Assembly (NCBI GenBank): GCA_013002205.1
Contig: JABDKN010000126.1
Span: 1-35,926, forward strand
DNA: 35,926 nucleotides
DNA from: Granulosicoccus sp.
Lineage (GTDB): Bacteria; Pseudomonadota; Gammaproteobacteria; Granulosicoccales; Granulosicoccaceae
Direction of reading: 5' to 3'
Under the pieces are notes generated by a model that was not told the DNA's origin, searched no databases, and saw nothing but the letters and a program-made list of their open reading frames with translations. A program made the position numbers and the translations under genes. Below, piece after piece: positions 1 to 7,931 of this stretch; position 1 is the first letter of the stretch; the number at the start of each line of letters is the position of its first letter.

Positions 1-272
1 CCTGGGGAGGCACACTGGCGATAACGCGCAACCGCCTGCCCTCCATCCGGCGACTCTCTCCGGAGCTGTATTCGTCGGGCGGTTATTCAGGGCATGGCCT
101 GGCGCTGGCGTTCATGTACGGCACTGCAATGGCTGAGCATATCGACGGCCGCCCCGAGCGATTTGATCAGCTCGCAGCCCTGCCCGCCTCAGCCTTTCCG
201 GGAAGTAACGCCAGCCGATCGGCCATGCTGGCGCTGGCAATGACCGGTTATTCGTGGCTGGACAGGCTCTAG
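1..272 (+). CDS. FAD-dependent oxidoreductase, DAO family (C-terminal end only)
   Basis: The reading frame is open from base 3 to the TAG at 270-272 and gives the last 89 residues of a protein that begins outside the window. The segment has the C-terminal signature of DAO-type amine or amino-acid oxidases: WGG near its start, an Arg-Leu-Pro stretch, then YSGHG followed by a helix, which in this family contacts the FAD, and finally ERFD. This resembles gamma-glutamylputrescine oxidase (PuuB) and related deaminating flavoproteins, but the substrate cannot be told from the tail alone. The family is known; the exact function is inference. Confidence 0.75.
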   Translation, partial: WGGTLAITRNRLPSIRRLSPELYSSGGYSGHGLALAFMYGTAMAEHIDGRPERFDQLAALPASAFPGSNASRSAMLALAMTGYSWLDRL

Positions 273-273
273 C

Positions 274-286
274 GACGCCTGGCGTC
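274..286 (+). terminator. Possible weak terminator hairpin after the oxidoreductase
   Basis: GACGCC-T-GGCGTC is a perfect inverted repeat starting two bases after the stop codon, followed by TACTTTCT. As RNA it would form a short stem (5 bp, 3-nt loop) with a poor U-rich tail. The position fits a terminator, but the stem is short and the tail weak. Confidence 0.3.
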
Positions 287-485
287 TACTTTCTGCCGAC
301 CGGCTACGTGAACTGATTCACACTTTGCCTGGACTGACCGCGCTCAGGCACATCGATTCAACCGGATCGCATCCGCAGTCCTGCACCGAAGTCGAAGAAT
401 GACTGGACGAACGTGAAGGCCGACACCCGCCAACGGCCACAAGCCGCTATCATGAACTGATGCAGATCGTCACGAGAGCCCGAAG

Positions 486-1016
486 GTGATTGCCAAATCT
501 GACCTGGTCATTCTGCTGGTGTCAGTGTCACTGCTGGCAGGCGGAATATATCGCTGGCAACAGAAGCTGTCCACCAATGGCAGACCGGCAAGCCTTGCCG
601 GAATGTCTGTCACACCCGGTGCCGCCACCAGGGTCGACGGCACGGCTATTGAGCGTGGGGGCAGGGAACTCGGCACCATCGCCCCCGCTACGCAGACCGC
701 AACAGGACGACAGGCAGCCGGATCCAGTACGGCGTCCCCGTTGACAACCGGTGTCGAATCGCGGGAAGGGGCGCCTGCAAGGGCGCCCGCAGGGGCGGCT
801 GCAAGGGTGCCCGCAGGGGCAGCTGCAGGTGCGGGGACCGGCACATCGCTCAGTGAACCACTGTACGGTGTGCATGTCGTGAAATCAGGGGAGTATCTGG
901 GCAAGATTGCACAGATGTACGGCACCACGGTGGCCACCTTGCGTGAGATCAACGGTATCAGCGGATCGCTGATCGAGGTGGATCAGCAGATACGCTATCC
1001 CTTACCGGCCAACTAG
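486..1016 (+). CDS. LysM-domain envelope protein with N-terminal membrane anchor
   Basis: This 176-residue protein has a hydrophobic N-terminal segment (about residues 6-20) fitting a membrane anchor or uncleaved signal. A low-complexity Ala/Pro/Gly linker follows, part of which is a tandem repeat at residues 96-115. A C-terminal LysM module covers about residues 126-175 (VVKSGEYLGKIAQMYGTT, then an LREING motif). LysM domains bind peptidoglycan GlcNAc, so a periplasmic cell-wall-binding role is likely; no catalytic domain is visible. The start is GTG: the in-frame stop at 453-455 rules out an upstream ATG, and GAGAG at 474-478 lies at a fair distance for a ribosome binding site. The SDR gene starts 15 bp downstream, so the two may be co-transcribed. 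Specific function unknown. Confidence 0.75.
   Translation: MIAKSDLVILLVSVSLLAGGIYRWQQKLSTNGRPASLAGMSVTPGAATRVDGTAIERGGRELGTIAPATQTATGRQAAGSSTASPLTTGVESREGAPARAPAGAAARVPAGAAAGAGTGTSLSEPLYGVHVVKSGEYLGKIAQMYGTTVATLREINGISGSLIEVDQQIRYPLPAN
771..830 (+). repeat. 12-bp in-frame tandem repeat (5 units) in LysM gene
   Basis: Five degenerate 12-bp units (GCGCCTGCAAGG, GCGCCCGCAGGG and variants) encode APAR-APAG-AAAR-VPAG-AAAG in the linker between the membrane anchor and the LysM domain. A sixth, more diverged unit may follow at 831-842. The period is a multiple of 3, so unit gain or loss would keep the frame. Confidence 0.8.
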
Positions 1017-1031
1017 CACTCGAGCCCCTAC

Positions 1032-1796
1032 ATGACCCATCCGGTATTCGGCAGGCTGTATGAAAACCGCGTCGTCGTGATGACCGGCGCCGGATCGGGG
1101 ATCGGCCGCAGCACTCTGCTGGCCTTCCATGCAGCCGGTGCACGCATCATTGCACACCTTGGCAGACACGAAACGAGGCACAGTGGCCTGCCCGAGGATG
1201 TGCAGGTCTTGACGGGTGACTTCACCCGGCCGGAAGACCAGCAGCAATTCATCGCAGAGGTCAGGGCCAGAACTCACAAAGTGGACGTACTGATCAACAA
1301 TGCGGGCACCATGTTCGGACGCTTCCCCGCCGATTCCCTGACAGAGGAGCAGTATCAGTCCATCGTCGAACTCAACCAGCATGCAGTGGTTCGCATTACC
1401 CGAGGTTTGCTGCCGTTGCTCAAGGTGGCCGGACAGTCTGCCAGCAAGGCGGCCATCGTCAATACGGTGTCGATTTCCGCCTCCACCGGCGGCAGTCCCG
1501 GTTCGTCGATCTACTCGGCCAGCAAGGCGTTTGTCAGTGCCTACTCCCGCGGACTTGCCCGAGAACTGGCGGCCGATGGCATTCGCGTGAATGCCGTGTC
1601 ACCAGGTGTCATCGATACGGACTTTCATGCCCGATATTCCAGCGCGGAAAAGCTGGAAACCACGCGTCGGCAGATTCCGCTGCAGCGTCTGGGCACCAGC
1701 GAAGACTGCGCTCCCGCGTTTCTGTTCCTGGCCGCCGAGCAACTGTCGGCCTACATTACCGGGCAGGTACTCGAGATCAACGGCGGACAGCGTTGA
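1032..1796 (+). CDS. SDR-family NAD(P)-dependent oxidoreductase
   Basis: This is a complete classical short-chain dehydrogenase/reductase of 254 residues, the usual family length. The nucleotide-binding TGAGSGIG motif is at residues 18-25, the structural NNAG at 89-92, and the catalytic set is Ser148, Tyr161 and Lys165 (YSASK), with PG and T residues following as expected. The end reads TGQVLEINGG, typical of the FabG-like subgroup. The substrate cannot be assigned; FabG-like sequences act on many hydroxy or keto compounds. It starts 15 bp after the LysM gene and is convergent with the MFS gene. The reading frame ends in the first unit of a small tandem repeat. Confidence 0.9.
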   Translation: MTHPVFGRLYENRVVVMTGAGSGIGRSTLLAFHAAGARIIAHLGRHETRHSGLPEDVQVLTGDFTRPEDQQQFIAEVRARTHKVDVLINNAGTMFGRFPADSLTEEQYQSIVELNQHAVVRITRGLLPLLKVAGQSASKAAIVNTVSISASTGGSPGSSIYSASKAFVSAYSRGLARELAADGIRVNAVSPGVIDTDFHARYSSAEKLETTRRQIPLQRLGTSEDCAPAFLFLAAEQLSAYITGQVLEINGGQR

Positions 1797-1833
1797 ATTA
1801 CCAACGTTGAATTACCAAGGTTGAATCGCCAGC
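1792..1833. repeat. 14-bp tandem repeat, 3 units, overlapping the SDR stop codon
   Basis: Units at 1792-1805, 1806-1819 and 1820-1833 begin GTTGAATTACCAA(C/G); the third has diverged. The first unit contains the TGA stop of the SDR gene, so the copies look like duplications of the 3' end of that gene into the short space before the convergent MFS gene. No hairpin with a U-tract was seen between the two genes. Confidence 0.75.
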
Positions 1834-1848
1834 GTGACATCCCAGGTG

Positions 1849-3078
1849 TCAAATAACAGGTGCGTGCGATGTGCCCGGTACCTGCCTTCGGGACAGGCAC
1901 AAGCCAAGCACGGACACCAGGGCGGAACCGCTCAGCAGAACGAACAGCCATGTGTCTCCCATCGGCAGCAGGTAGCCGACCGAAAGCGTCAGCAGAACCC
2001 CGAATGCCGTCTGTACACTGCCCGCCAGGCCTGATGCCGATGCCGCCAGTTCCGGCCGGATACTCATGGCTACGGTAATCATGCTGGGCAAGGACATGCC
2101 GTTACTGAAGGCAACGATCATCATGGGCAGGAAGAGACTGACTGGATGGTTGAATGGCAGCAGCAACCAGAACAGGCACACACCGAGTATGAACGGTACG
2201 AAACCAATCTGGATCATGCGCTGCACACCGAGTCTCTGTGACAGCGTACCTGCCGTCAGGTTACCACTGAGATATCCAACCGCTACCATGGCGAACCAGC
2301 TGCCGTAGGCCGATGCACTCAGCCCGCGACTCTCCATGGCCACATACGGCGCACCTGCCAGAAATCCGTAGTAGACCCCCACGGCACCGGCGAGCATACA
2401 GGTGCAGGCAATGAAACCGGCATCGCGCAGCAGAACCATGGATGATTCGAGAAACGATGTGCGCGGACGCATTCTCCGCTCAGCAGGGGAATCGCGAAAG
2501 GCCGACAGTGTTTCCGGCTGATAGCGCCAGCCCGCAAGCAGCAGCAGTGTGGCCAGCGCAGCCAGACCTGCATACATCCAGCGCCAGCTGTACTGATCAG
2601 TAATCCATCCACCGGTGGCCGGACCGAACAGGGGAGCCACCATCATTGCCGTGGTCATGTAGCCGATGACGCTTGCAGCCCTGTTCTGCGGGTATACGTC
2701 GCGTACGATGGCACGCGGCAGGAATACGCACACGGCACCACCGGCGCCCTGCACGAATCGACCAATCAGCAGTTGTTCGATGGAGCCCGAGATAGCGCAC
2801 AGGATACTGCCGACAATGAAGATCAGCAGGCTGAGCAGCATGACCGGGCGCCTGCCAACTCTGTCCGCGGCCGGCCCCAGCACCAGTTGCCCGCACAGGT
2901 TGGCGATCAGGAATACAGTCAATACCAGCTGCGCTACCTCATAGCGCGTGGTCAGATCCTTCATCACTGCGCTGGTCGCCGGCAGAACACCATTGAGTGT
3001 CAACGGGCCGATGGCCGCGACGGCCACCAGAAAGAGCAGGAACGGCAGTCTCGGTTTGTACGTGAATGATTCGCTCAA
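1849..3078 (-). CDS. MFS transporter, Bcr/CflA-type (DHA1) drug or metabolite exporter
   Basis: This 409-residue polytopic protein has about 12 hydrophobic segments. The MFS signature between helices 2 and 3 is present (GPAADRVGRRP, about residues 68-78), and the N-terminal segment GPLTLNGVLPATSAVMKDL matches the Bcr/CflA drug-resistance transporter group, which is driven by proton antiport at the inner membrane. The substrate is unknown. The start ATG overlaps the stop of the upstream CitE-like gene by 4 bp, so the two are translationally coupled and probably act together, perhaps exporting or importing a carboxylate related to the lyase reaction (inference). Confidence 0.88.
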   Translation of the reverse strand: MSESFTYKPRLPFLLFLVAVAAIGPLTLNGVLPATSAVMKDLTTRYEVAQLVLTVFLIANLCGQLVLGPAADRVGRRPVMLLSLLIFIVGSILCAISGSIEQLLIGRFVQGAGGAVCVFLPRAIVRDVYPQNRAASVIGYMTTAMMVAPLFGPATGGWITDQYSWRWMYAGLAALATLLLLAGWRYQPETLSAFRDSPAERRMRPRTSFLESSMVLLRDAGFIACTCMLAGAVGVYYGFLAGAPYVAMESRGLSASAYGSWFAMVAVGYLSGNLTAGTLSQRLGVQRMIQIGFVPFILGVCLFWLLLPFNHPVSLFLPMMIVAFSNGMSLPSMITVAMSIRPELAASASGLAGSVQTAFGVLLTLSVGYLLPMGDTWLFVLLSGSALVSVLGLCLSRRQVPGTSHAPVI

Positions 3079-3947
3079 GTCCGGCTGTCCAGGTGCTCAA
3101 CCCTGGCCAGCAGTTTCCTGGCCATGCCCAGATGCAGTCGCTCTACCATGCGTCCATCGATCTGCACCACACCCGCCTGGGCATTCTCCGGCAAGGCAAA
3201 GGCCTCGACGATCGCGCGGGCATGTGCAATGGCATCTGCTGACGGTGCAAAGATATCGTTGGCTGCAACAATTTGTGACGGATGGATCAGCGTCTTGCCG
3301 TCCATGCCCATTGCCGCTCCCTGCTCACATTCGAGATGAAAACCGGCGGTGTCGGCAAAATCGTTGTAAACGCCGTCCAGTATGCCCAGACCATAAGCCC
3401 TGGCTGCCGCAACCAAGGTCATCAACCATGGCAGCAGGAATGTTCGGTCCGACCTGATGGACATACCGGATTCGCGCGCCAGATCATTGTTACCTACCAG
3501 CACCGCTGCCAGGCGCGGATAGTGGTTGACCGATTGGGCAATGGCCTGCGCATTGAGTACTGCCAGAGGCGATTCCATCATGGCCCAGATGGCGATGCCG
3601 TTCGTCCCCGGCAGCCGGTCCAGCGCCTCACTCAGTGCCTGGATGTCATCGGCGCTCTGTACTTTGGGCAACACGACCGCATCAGGCCGGATGCTGGCCA
3701 CCGCGGCCACATCGTCTGCATGCCAGCGGGTATCAGCAGCATTGATGCGCAATGCACGCAGGCGGTGACCATAATCCAGTTCAGTCAGCGCGTGGAAGGC
3801 TTTTGCCCGCGCGCTGTCCTTGGACTCCGGCGCCACCGAATCCTCCAGGTCGACGATGATGGCATCTGCCTCGCTGCGCGGCCCCTTGGCCAGAATCCGT
3901 TCATTGAGAGACGGTGTATACAAGGCTGAACGACAATCTATGGTCAT
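3075..3947 (-). CDS. HpcH/HpaI aldolase / CitE-like CoA-ester lyase
   Basis: This 290-residue TIM-barrel enzyme is of the citrate lyase beta-subunit / malyl-CoA lyase family. Visible family residues include DLEDSV (33-38), Arg67 in the LRIN strand, Glu125 in MMESP, Asp155 in NNDLARESG, and DGKTLIHPSQ (216-225). These form the Mg2+ and CoA-ester binding site in characterised members. CitE-like stand-alone proteins cleave or hydrolyse beta-hydroxyacyl-CoA thioesters such as citramalyl-CoA or malyl-CoA. No citrate lyase alpha or gamma subunit is nearby, so it is not part of a classical citrate lyase complex. An AGGAG sequence lies about 10 bases before the ATG. It is the first gene of a two-gene operon with the MFS transporter. 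The exact substrate is open. Confidence 0.85.
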   Translation of the reverse strand: MTIDCRSALYTPSLNERILAKGPRSEADAIIVDLEDSVAPESKDSARAKAFHALTELDYGHRLRALRINAADTRWHADDVAAVASIRPDAVVLPKVQSADDIQALSEALDRLPGTNGIAIWAMMESPLAVLNAQAIAQSVNHYPRLAAVLVGNNDLARESGMSIRSDRTFLLPWLMTLVAAARAYGLGILDGVYNDFADTAGFHLECEQGAAMGMDGKTLIHPSQIVAANDIFAPSADAIAHARAIVEAFALPENAQAGVVQIDGRMVERLHLGMARKLLARVEHLDSRT

Positions 3948-4311
3948 GAGCGTCGGCTCTCCTGCTGGTTGATCACGGTACCTGTCAAACTGCCCGACAG
4001 CATGCCCCGGAACGCAGCTCGCATACCGGAAAATACAAGTCTGGTACCACTAGCCGGACATGTGACTGCCGTCGCTGCAGGTCGTGCGCTGCCGGAGACT
4101 GCGACTATCACAACACCTGACAACCGGACAGGCAATACAATACCGGCAAACGCCGCGACCCGTCAGCGCCTGTGTGATTCTGCACGAACACTATCGAGGC
4201 TGGGAAAGAACCCCAACGCAGTGCCAGGATGATACCCGACAGAATGATCAGGATTCGGCAATTTACAGGTGAAGCCGCGATAGAATAGCGCTTTTATCGA
4301 AACAGCAGACC
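3948..4311. other. Intergenic region between divergent CitE-like gene and purD
   Basis: No credible gene was found in these 364 bases; short open frames on both strands show no recognisable domain. The region must carry promoters for both divergent transcripts. On the plus side a TAGAAT box (4281-4286) lies 25 bases before the purD ATG and TTTACA lies at 4262-4267, but the 13-bp gap between them is too short for a normal sigma-70 promoter. No purine-repressor-like operator was recognised by eye. Confidence 0.5.
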
Positions 4312-5607
4312 ATGCATCTCCTATTGATCGGTAGTGGTGGACGTGAACACGCAATCGCCTGGAAACTGGCACAGTCCGACCAGGTCGATCGCATCAGCGT
4401 TGCGCCGGGCAACCCCGGCATGGTTGATGAGCCCAAGATTACACCGGTGGATCTCGCTATCGATGATATCGATGCACTGCTGGAGTTCGCACGCGCACAG
4501 GCAATTCATCTCACCATCGTCGGTCCGGAAGCCCCACTGGTTGCCGGCATCGTGGATGCGTTTACTGAACAAGGCCTGCGCATCTTCGGACCCTGCAAGG
4601 CAGCCGCACAGCTGGAGGGCAGCAAGGCATTTGCCAAGGATTTCATGTCGCGCCACCGCATCCCCACAGCCCGCTATGCCACTTTCGACGACGCAGCAGC
4701 CGCCCGGCTGTGGATCGAACGACACGGCGCGCCCATCGTCATCAAGGCTGACGGGCTTGCCGCGGGCAAAGGCGTCGTGGTCGCCCAGGATGAAGAGGAG
4801 GCGTACGCTGCCGTCGAGTCCATGCTCTCGGGACAGTTCGGGGAGGCGGGCAACAATCTTGTCATAGAAGAATTCCTGCACGGTGAAGAGGCCAGTTTCA
4901 TTGCCGTGGTCTCCGGCAGAGACTGTCTGGCGCTGGCCAGCAGCCAGGATCACAAGGCACGAGATGAAGGCGACCTGGGTCCGAATACCGGTGGCATGGG
5001 CGCCTACTCACCTGCGCCGATAGTCACCGATGCCGTGCATGCGCACGTCATGAACGACATCGTTCAACCCACCATTAATGCACTGGTGGACGATGGCATG
5101 CCGTTTACAGGCTTTCTGTATGTGGGCCTGATGATTGACGATACGGGCCAGGCACGTGTCGTCGAATACAATGTGCGCCTGGGTGATCCGGAAACCCAGC
5201 CGCTGATGATGCGCCTGAAAAGCGATCTGCTGCCTCTGCTCGACCATGCGGTAGACGGCACTCTGCCAGAGGCACAGGTCAGCTGGCATGCGGGGAGCGC
5301 CATCGGTATCGTGATGGCGGCGGGCGAGTATCCGCAGGGCAGCAGTGAAGGTAAACGCATCAGCGGAATCGAGCGTGCCGAAGCGGCTCGGTGCAAGGTT
5401 TTTCATGCTGGCACCCGACGTAACGGCGACCAGCTTGAGACCGCCGGAGGTCGCGTCCTGTGCGTCACGGCAACCGGTGATTCGCTGGCTGAAGCCAAGC
5501 AGCTTGCCGAGGCCGGTGCGGCGTGTATTTCCTGGGAAGGGAGTCGTTACCGACGCGATATCGGCTACCGGGCCCTCCGCGCCGCAACCAGCGAAGGCCC
5601 TTCCTGA
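4312..5607 (+). CDS. purD: Phosphoribosylamine-glycine ligase (GAR synthetase)
   Basis: PurD catalyses ATP-dependent joining of glycine to 5-phosphoribosylamine in step 2 of purine synthesis, in the cytoplasm. The 431-residue length is standard. Family landmarks appear in order: LLIGSGGREHAIAWKL at the N-terminus, VGPEAPLVAGIVDAF, an ATP-grasp core beginning GSKAFAKDFM and VIKADGLAAGKGVVV, EEFLHGEEASF, DHKARDEGDLGPNTGGMGAYSP, and VVEYNVRLGDPETQP near residue 285, which carries the metal ligands. The usual partner purH is not adjacent here, so it is monocistronic or lies at an operon edge. No clear Shine-Dalgarno is seen before the ATG. It is convergent with rho. Confidence 0.97.
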   Translation: MHLLLIGSGGREHAIAWKLAQSDQVDRISVAPGNPGMVDEPKITPVDLAIDDIDALLEFARAQAIHLTIVGPEAPLVAGIVDAFTEQGLRIFGPCKAAAQLEGSKAFAKDFMSRHRIPTARYATFDDAAAARLWIERHGAPIVIKADGLAAGKGVVVAQDEEEAYAAVESMLSGQFGEAGNNLVIEEFLHGEEASFIAVVSGRDCLALASSQDHKARDEGDLGPNTGGMGAYSPAPIVTDAVHAHVMNDIVQPTINALVDDGMPFTGFLYVGLMIDDTGQARVVEYNVRLGDPETQPLMMRLKSDLLPLLDHAVDGTLPEAQVSWHAGSAIGIVMAAGEYPQGSSEGKRISGIERAEAARCKVFHAGTRRNGDQLETAGGRVLCVTATGDSLAEAKQLAEAGAACISWEGSRYRRDIGYRALRAATSEGPS

Positions 5608-5637
5608 ATACCCCAACCGTATGAGCTGTCAGGCGCG

Positions 5638-6894
5638 CTAGCGCTTCATCGAATCGAAGAATTCGTTGTTCGTCTTGGTCTGTTGCAATCGACCCAACAG
5701 GAACTCCACCGCCTCGATCTCATCCATCGAATGGATGAACTTACGCAGTATCCAGGTCTTCTGCAGCTCTTCCGGATCCATCATCAGTTCTTCCCGGCGA
5801 GTACCCGAGCGATTGATGTTGATAGCCGGAAAGACACGCTTTTCAGCGATTCGTCTATCCAGGTGCAATTCCATGTTGCCGGTTCCCTTGAATTCTTCGT
5901 AGATGACCTCGTCCATCTTGGACCCGGTATCGACCAGTGCGGTCGCAATGATCGTCAGGCTGCCGCCCTCCTCGATGTTACGCGCAGCGCCGAAGAAGCG
6001 CTTGGGGCGATGCAGTGCATTGGCATCCACACCGCCAGTGAGCACCTTGCCGGAGGAGGGAACCACCGTGTTGTATGCACGTGCCAGTCGCGTAATGGAA
6101 TCGAGCAGAATGACGACATCCTTCTTGTGTTCGACCAGTCGCTTGGCTTTCTCGATGACCATTTCTGCCACTTGAACATGACGCGCAGCAGGTTCATCGA
6201 AGGTACTGGAGATGACTTCCCCCTGCACCATGCGCTGCATTTCCGTGACCTCCTCGGGTCGTTCGTCGATCAGCAACACGATGAGGTAGGAATCGGGTGA
6301 ATTGGCAGCAATACTCTGCGCAATGTTCTGCAACATCAGTGTCTTGCCGGCCTTCGGCGGCGATACGATCAGGCCACGCTGGCCCTTGCCGATGGGCGCT
6401 GCGAAATCGATGATGCGCGCCGTGATGTCTTCGGTGCTGCCATTGCCACGTTCCATGGTGAAACGGTCGTTGGCGTGCAAGGGCGTGAGATTTTCGAACA
6501 GTACCTTGTTCTTGGCCTGTTCCGGGGGACTGAAATTGATTTCATCCACCTTGAGCAGCGCAAAGTAACGCTCGCCTTCCTTCGGCGGTCGAATCTTGCC
6601 GAAGATGGTATCGCCGGTTCGCAGTGCGAAACGGCGAATCTGGCTCGGTGAGACATAGATGTCGTCCGGTCCTGCCAGGTAGGAGCTGTCAGCTGAGCGT
6701 AGAAAACCGAAGCCGTCCTGCATGATTTCCAGGACGCCGCCGCCGAAAATGTCTTCCCCCTTGCGCGATTGCGCCTTCAGGATCGAGAAGATCATGTCCT
6801 GCTTGCGCTGACGCGCAACGCTTTCCACCCCGATCGACTGCGCGAGCTCGATGAGTTCGGTGGGATTTTTTTTCTTGAGATCGGTCAGGTTCAT
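5638..6894 (-). CDS. rho: Transcription termination factor Rho
   Basis: Rho is a hexameric RNA-dependent ATPase/helicase that ends transcription. From ATG 6894 the protein has 418 residues, matching the usual length and the conserved start [19 protein letters not shown]. The RNA-binding cold-shock-like domain carries GFGFLR (about 61-66) and [13 protein letters not shown]. The Walker A PPKAGKT falls at 179-185, and the Walker B region reads [15 protein letters not shown]. The Q- and R-loop regions are intact. The frame stays open for 51 further codons upstream to a GTG at 7047, but family alignment favours 6894; neither start has an obvious ribosome binding site. It lies 488 bp downstream of trxA in the same orientation, as in other gammaproteobacteria. 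The leader sequence suggests autoregulation. Confidence 0.97.
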   Translation of the reverse strand: MNLTDLKKKNPTELIELAQSIGVESVARQRKQDMIFSILKAQSRKGEDIFGGGVLEIMQDGFGFLRSADSSYLAGPDDIYVSPSQIRRFALRTGDTIFGKIRPPKEGERYFALLKVDEINFSPPEQAKNKVLFENLTPLHANDRFTMERGNGSTEDITARIIDFAAPIGKGQRGLIVSPPKAGKTLMLQNIAQSIAANSPDSYLIVLLIDERPEEVTEMQRMVQGEVISSTFDEPAARHVQVAEMVIEKAKRLVEHKKDVVILLDSITRLARAYNTVVPSSGKVLTGGVDANALHRPKRFFGAARNIEEGGSLTIIATALVDTGSKMDEVIYEEFKGTGNMELHLDRRIAEKRVFPAININRSGTRREELMMDPEELQKTWILRKFIHSMDEIEAVEFLLGRLQQTKTNNEFFDSMKR

Positions 6895-7382
6895 ACACGT
6901 GGTGCGCGGGAATGCCGGAATCGGCCGAATTGGAATGGCCACGGGGGGTGGCTGAGGTGCTTGGGTGAAGTGTCTTTCTGGAAACTGGTTACGTGGCGCG
7001 CGCCTGGAGATAGCGGGCTGCAAGACGTTGTATGACGAACTTAGCACGATTCACGACATCAAGTCCAGTCACGGAGTCATAAAGGCGAATTGCAGGCCAT
7101 CAGCCGGTTTGCCGGGGTACGCGCAACGGCTGGCATCGAAATTTTACCGACTGCCGGGGACCACTGCCAGATTCGCGCCAGATTCGCGCCGGATACACGT
7201 AAGACTCGGGAGAGATTCGCGGAGGATTGAAGGGCATGGTCGATACGGAATGTCGTGCCATGCCTCTGGCCGCTGACCACTGGCCACTTGCCACTGGCGT
7301 CGATTACAGGCACCGATCGGGCCAGGGTGGCAAGGCTGGTTGCGACCAATGCCGCCAACCAGCCCGCTTATACTTACGTGGA
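6895..7382 (-). promoter_or_regulatory. Long rho leader / trxA-rho intergenic region with C-rich rut-like stretch
   Basis: These 488 bases between trxA and rho hold no recognisable gene. On the rho-sense strand the 96 bases before the ATG contain 40 C and 17 G; the core at 6941-6970 has 17 C and 3 G. C-rich, G-poor single-stranded RNA is the hallmark of Rho utilisation sites, and rho genes in enterobacteria are autogenously controlled by Rho-dependent termination in their leader. An 11-bp direct duplication lies at 7169-7190 with a third partial copy near 7213. Promoter hexamers were not clearly identified. Confidence 0.5.
7169..7190. repeat. 11-bp tandem duplication in rho leader region
   Basis: AGATTCGCGCC occurs twice back to back (7169-7179, 7180-7190), and a further near copy AGATTCGCGGA occurs at 7213-7223. 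It is non-coding on both strands as far as can be told. Confidence 0.75.
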
Positions 7383-7709
7383 TCAGGCGTTCTGATCCAG
7401 AAATTCGGTCAGCTGTGCCTTATTCAGACCACCGATCTTGGTGCTTTCGACCGCGCCATTCTTGAAAAGCATCAGTGTGGGTATGCTGCGAATGCCGTAT
7501 TTGGGCGGTGTGTTGGGATTCTCGTCTATATTCATCTTGACGATTTTCACTTTCCCTGCGTATCCGGGGGCTACATCTTCGAGCACAGGAGTGATCGCTT
7601 TGCAGGGCCCACACCACTCCGCCCAGTAGTCAACCAGGACCGGGGTATCGGAGTTCAGGACCTCTTCTTCGAAGGTCGCGTCGGTAATAGGGGTAATATG
7701 GTCGCTCAT
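7383..7709 (-). CDS. trxA: Thioredoxin 1
   Basis: This is a 108-residue thioredoxin, a cytoplasmic disulfide reductase recycled by thioredoxin reductase. The active site WCGPC is at residues 32-36, preceded by VLVDYWAE. The buried Asp is at 27 and the cis-proline lies in SIPTLM. The ATG at 7709 is chosen because AGAGG precedes it at a good distance and it yields the family-standard N-terminus; the frame is open 13 codons further up, but those residues match nothing in the family. It is upstream of rho in the same direction and divergent from rhlB, an arrangement conserved with Escherichia coli. Confidence 0.97.
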   Translation of the reverse strand: MSDHITPITDATFEEEVLNSDTPVLVDYWAEWCGPCKAITPVLEDVAPGYAGKVKIVKMNIDENPNTPPKYGIRSIPTLMLFKNGAVESTKIGGLNKAQLTEFLDQNA

Positions 7710-7777
7710 CTGTACCTCTGCTGTGAAAAAGTATGAAACCGGCATCATCCCGGGGATGCTGCCGATCGGTAGAAAAA

Positions 7778-7807
7778 TTGCACGGCTCGACCGTGTCAGA
7801 CTGTAAT
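7778..7807 (+). promoter_or_regulatory. Candidate rhlB promoter with embedded inverted repeat
   Basis: TTGCAC (7778-7783) and TGTAAT (7802-7807) are separated by 18 bp and point toward rhlB. The spacer contains the perfect inverted repeat CACGG-N5-CCGTG (7781-7795), a possible operator or RNA hairpin. The -35 match is only partial. Confidence 0.35.
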
Positions 7808-7931
7808 TCCTTGTCCGAGGTGTCCTTTTTAGTACCAGGGACGCTCAGCCGTGCTGCCGCGCGCCTGTGCAACGCCGCCAACTGGCCCCGCGAAGGGTTC
7901 GCATTTTATCAGATCGCATCGCACACATCGC

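Noticed and set aside
3944-4232. Small open frames on both strands between the CitE-like gene and purD
   Set aside because: No domain, no ribosome binding site, and composition like random GC-rich DNA; overlaps the lyase start on one strand.
4262-4286. TTTACA and TAGAAT as a purD promoter
   Set aside because: The spacer is 13 bp; kept only as a remark in the gap entry.
5633-5642. GCGCTAGCGC palindrome at the rho stop codon
   Set aside because: A 10-bp self-complementary sequence without loop or U-tract; likely chance around the TAG codon.
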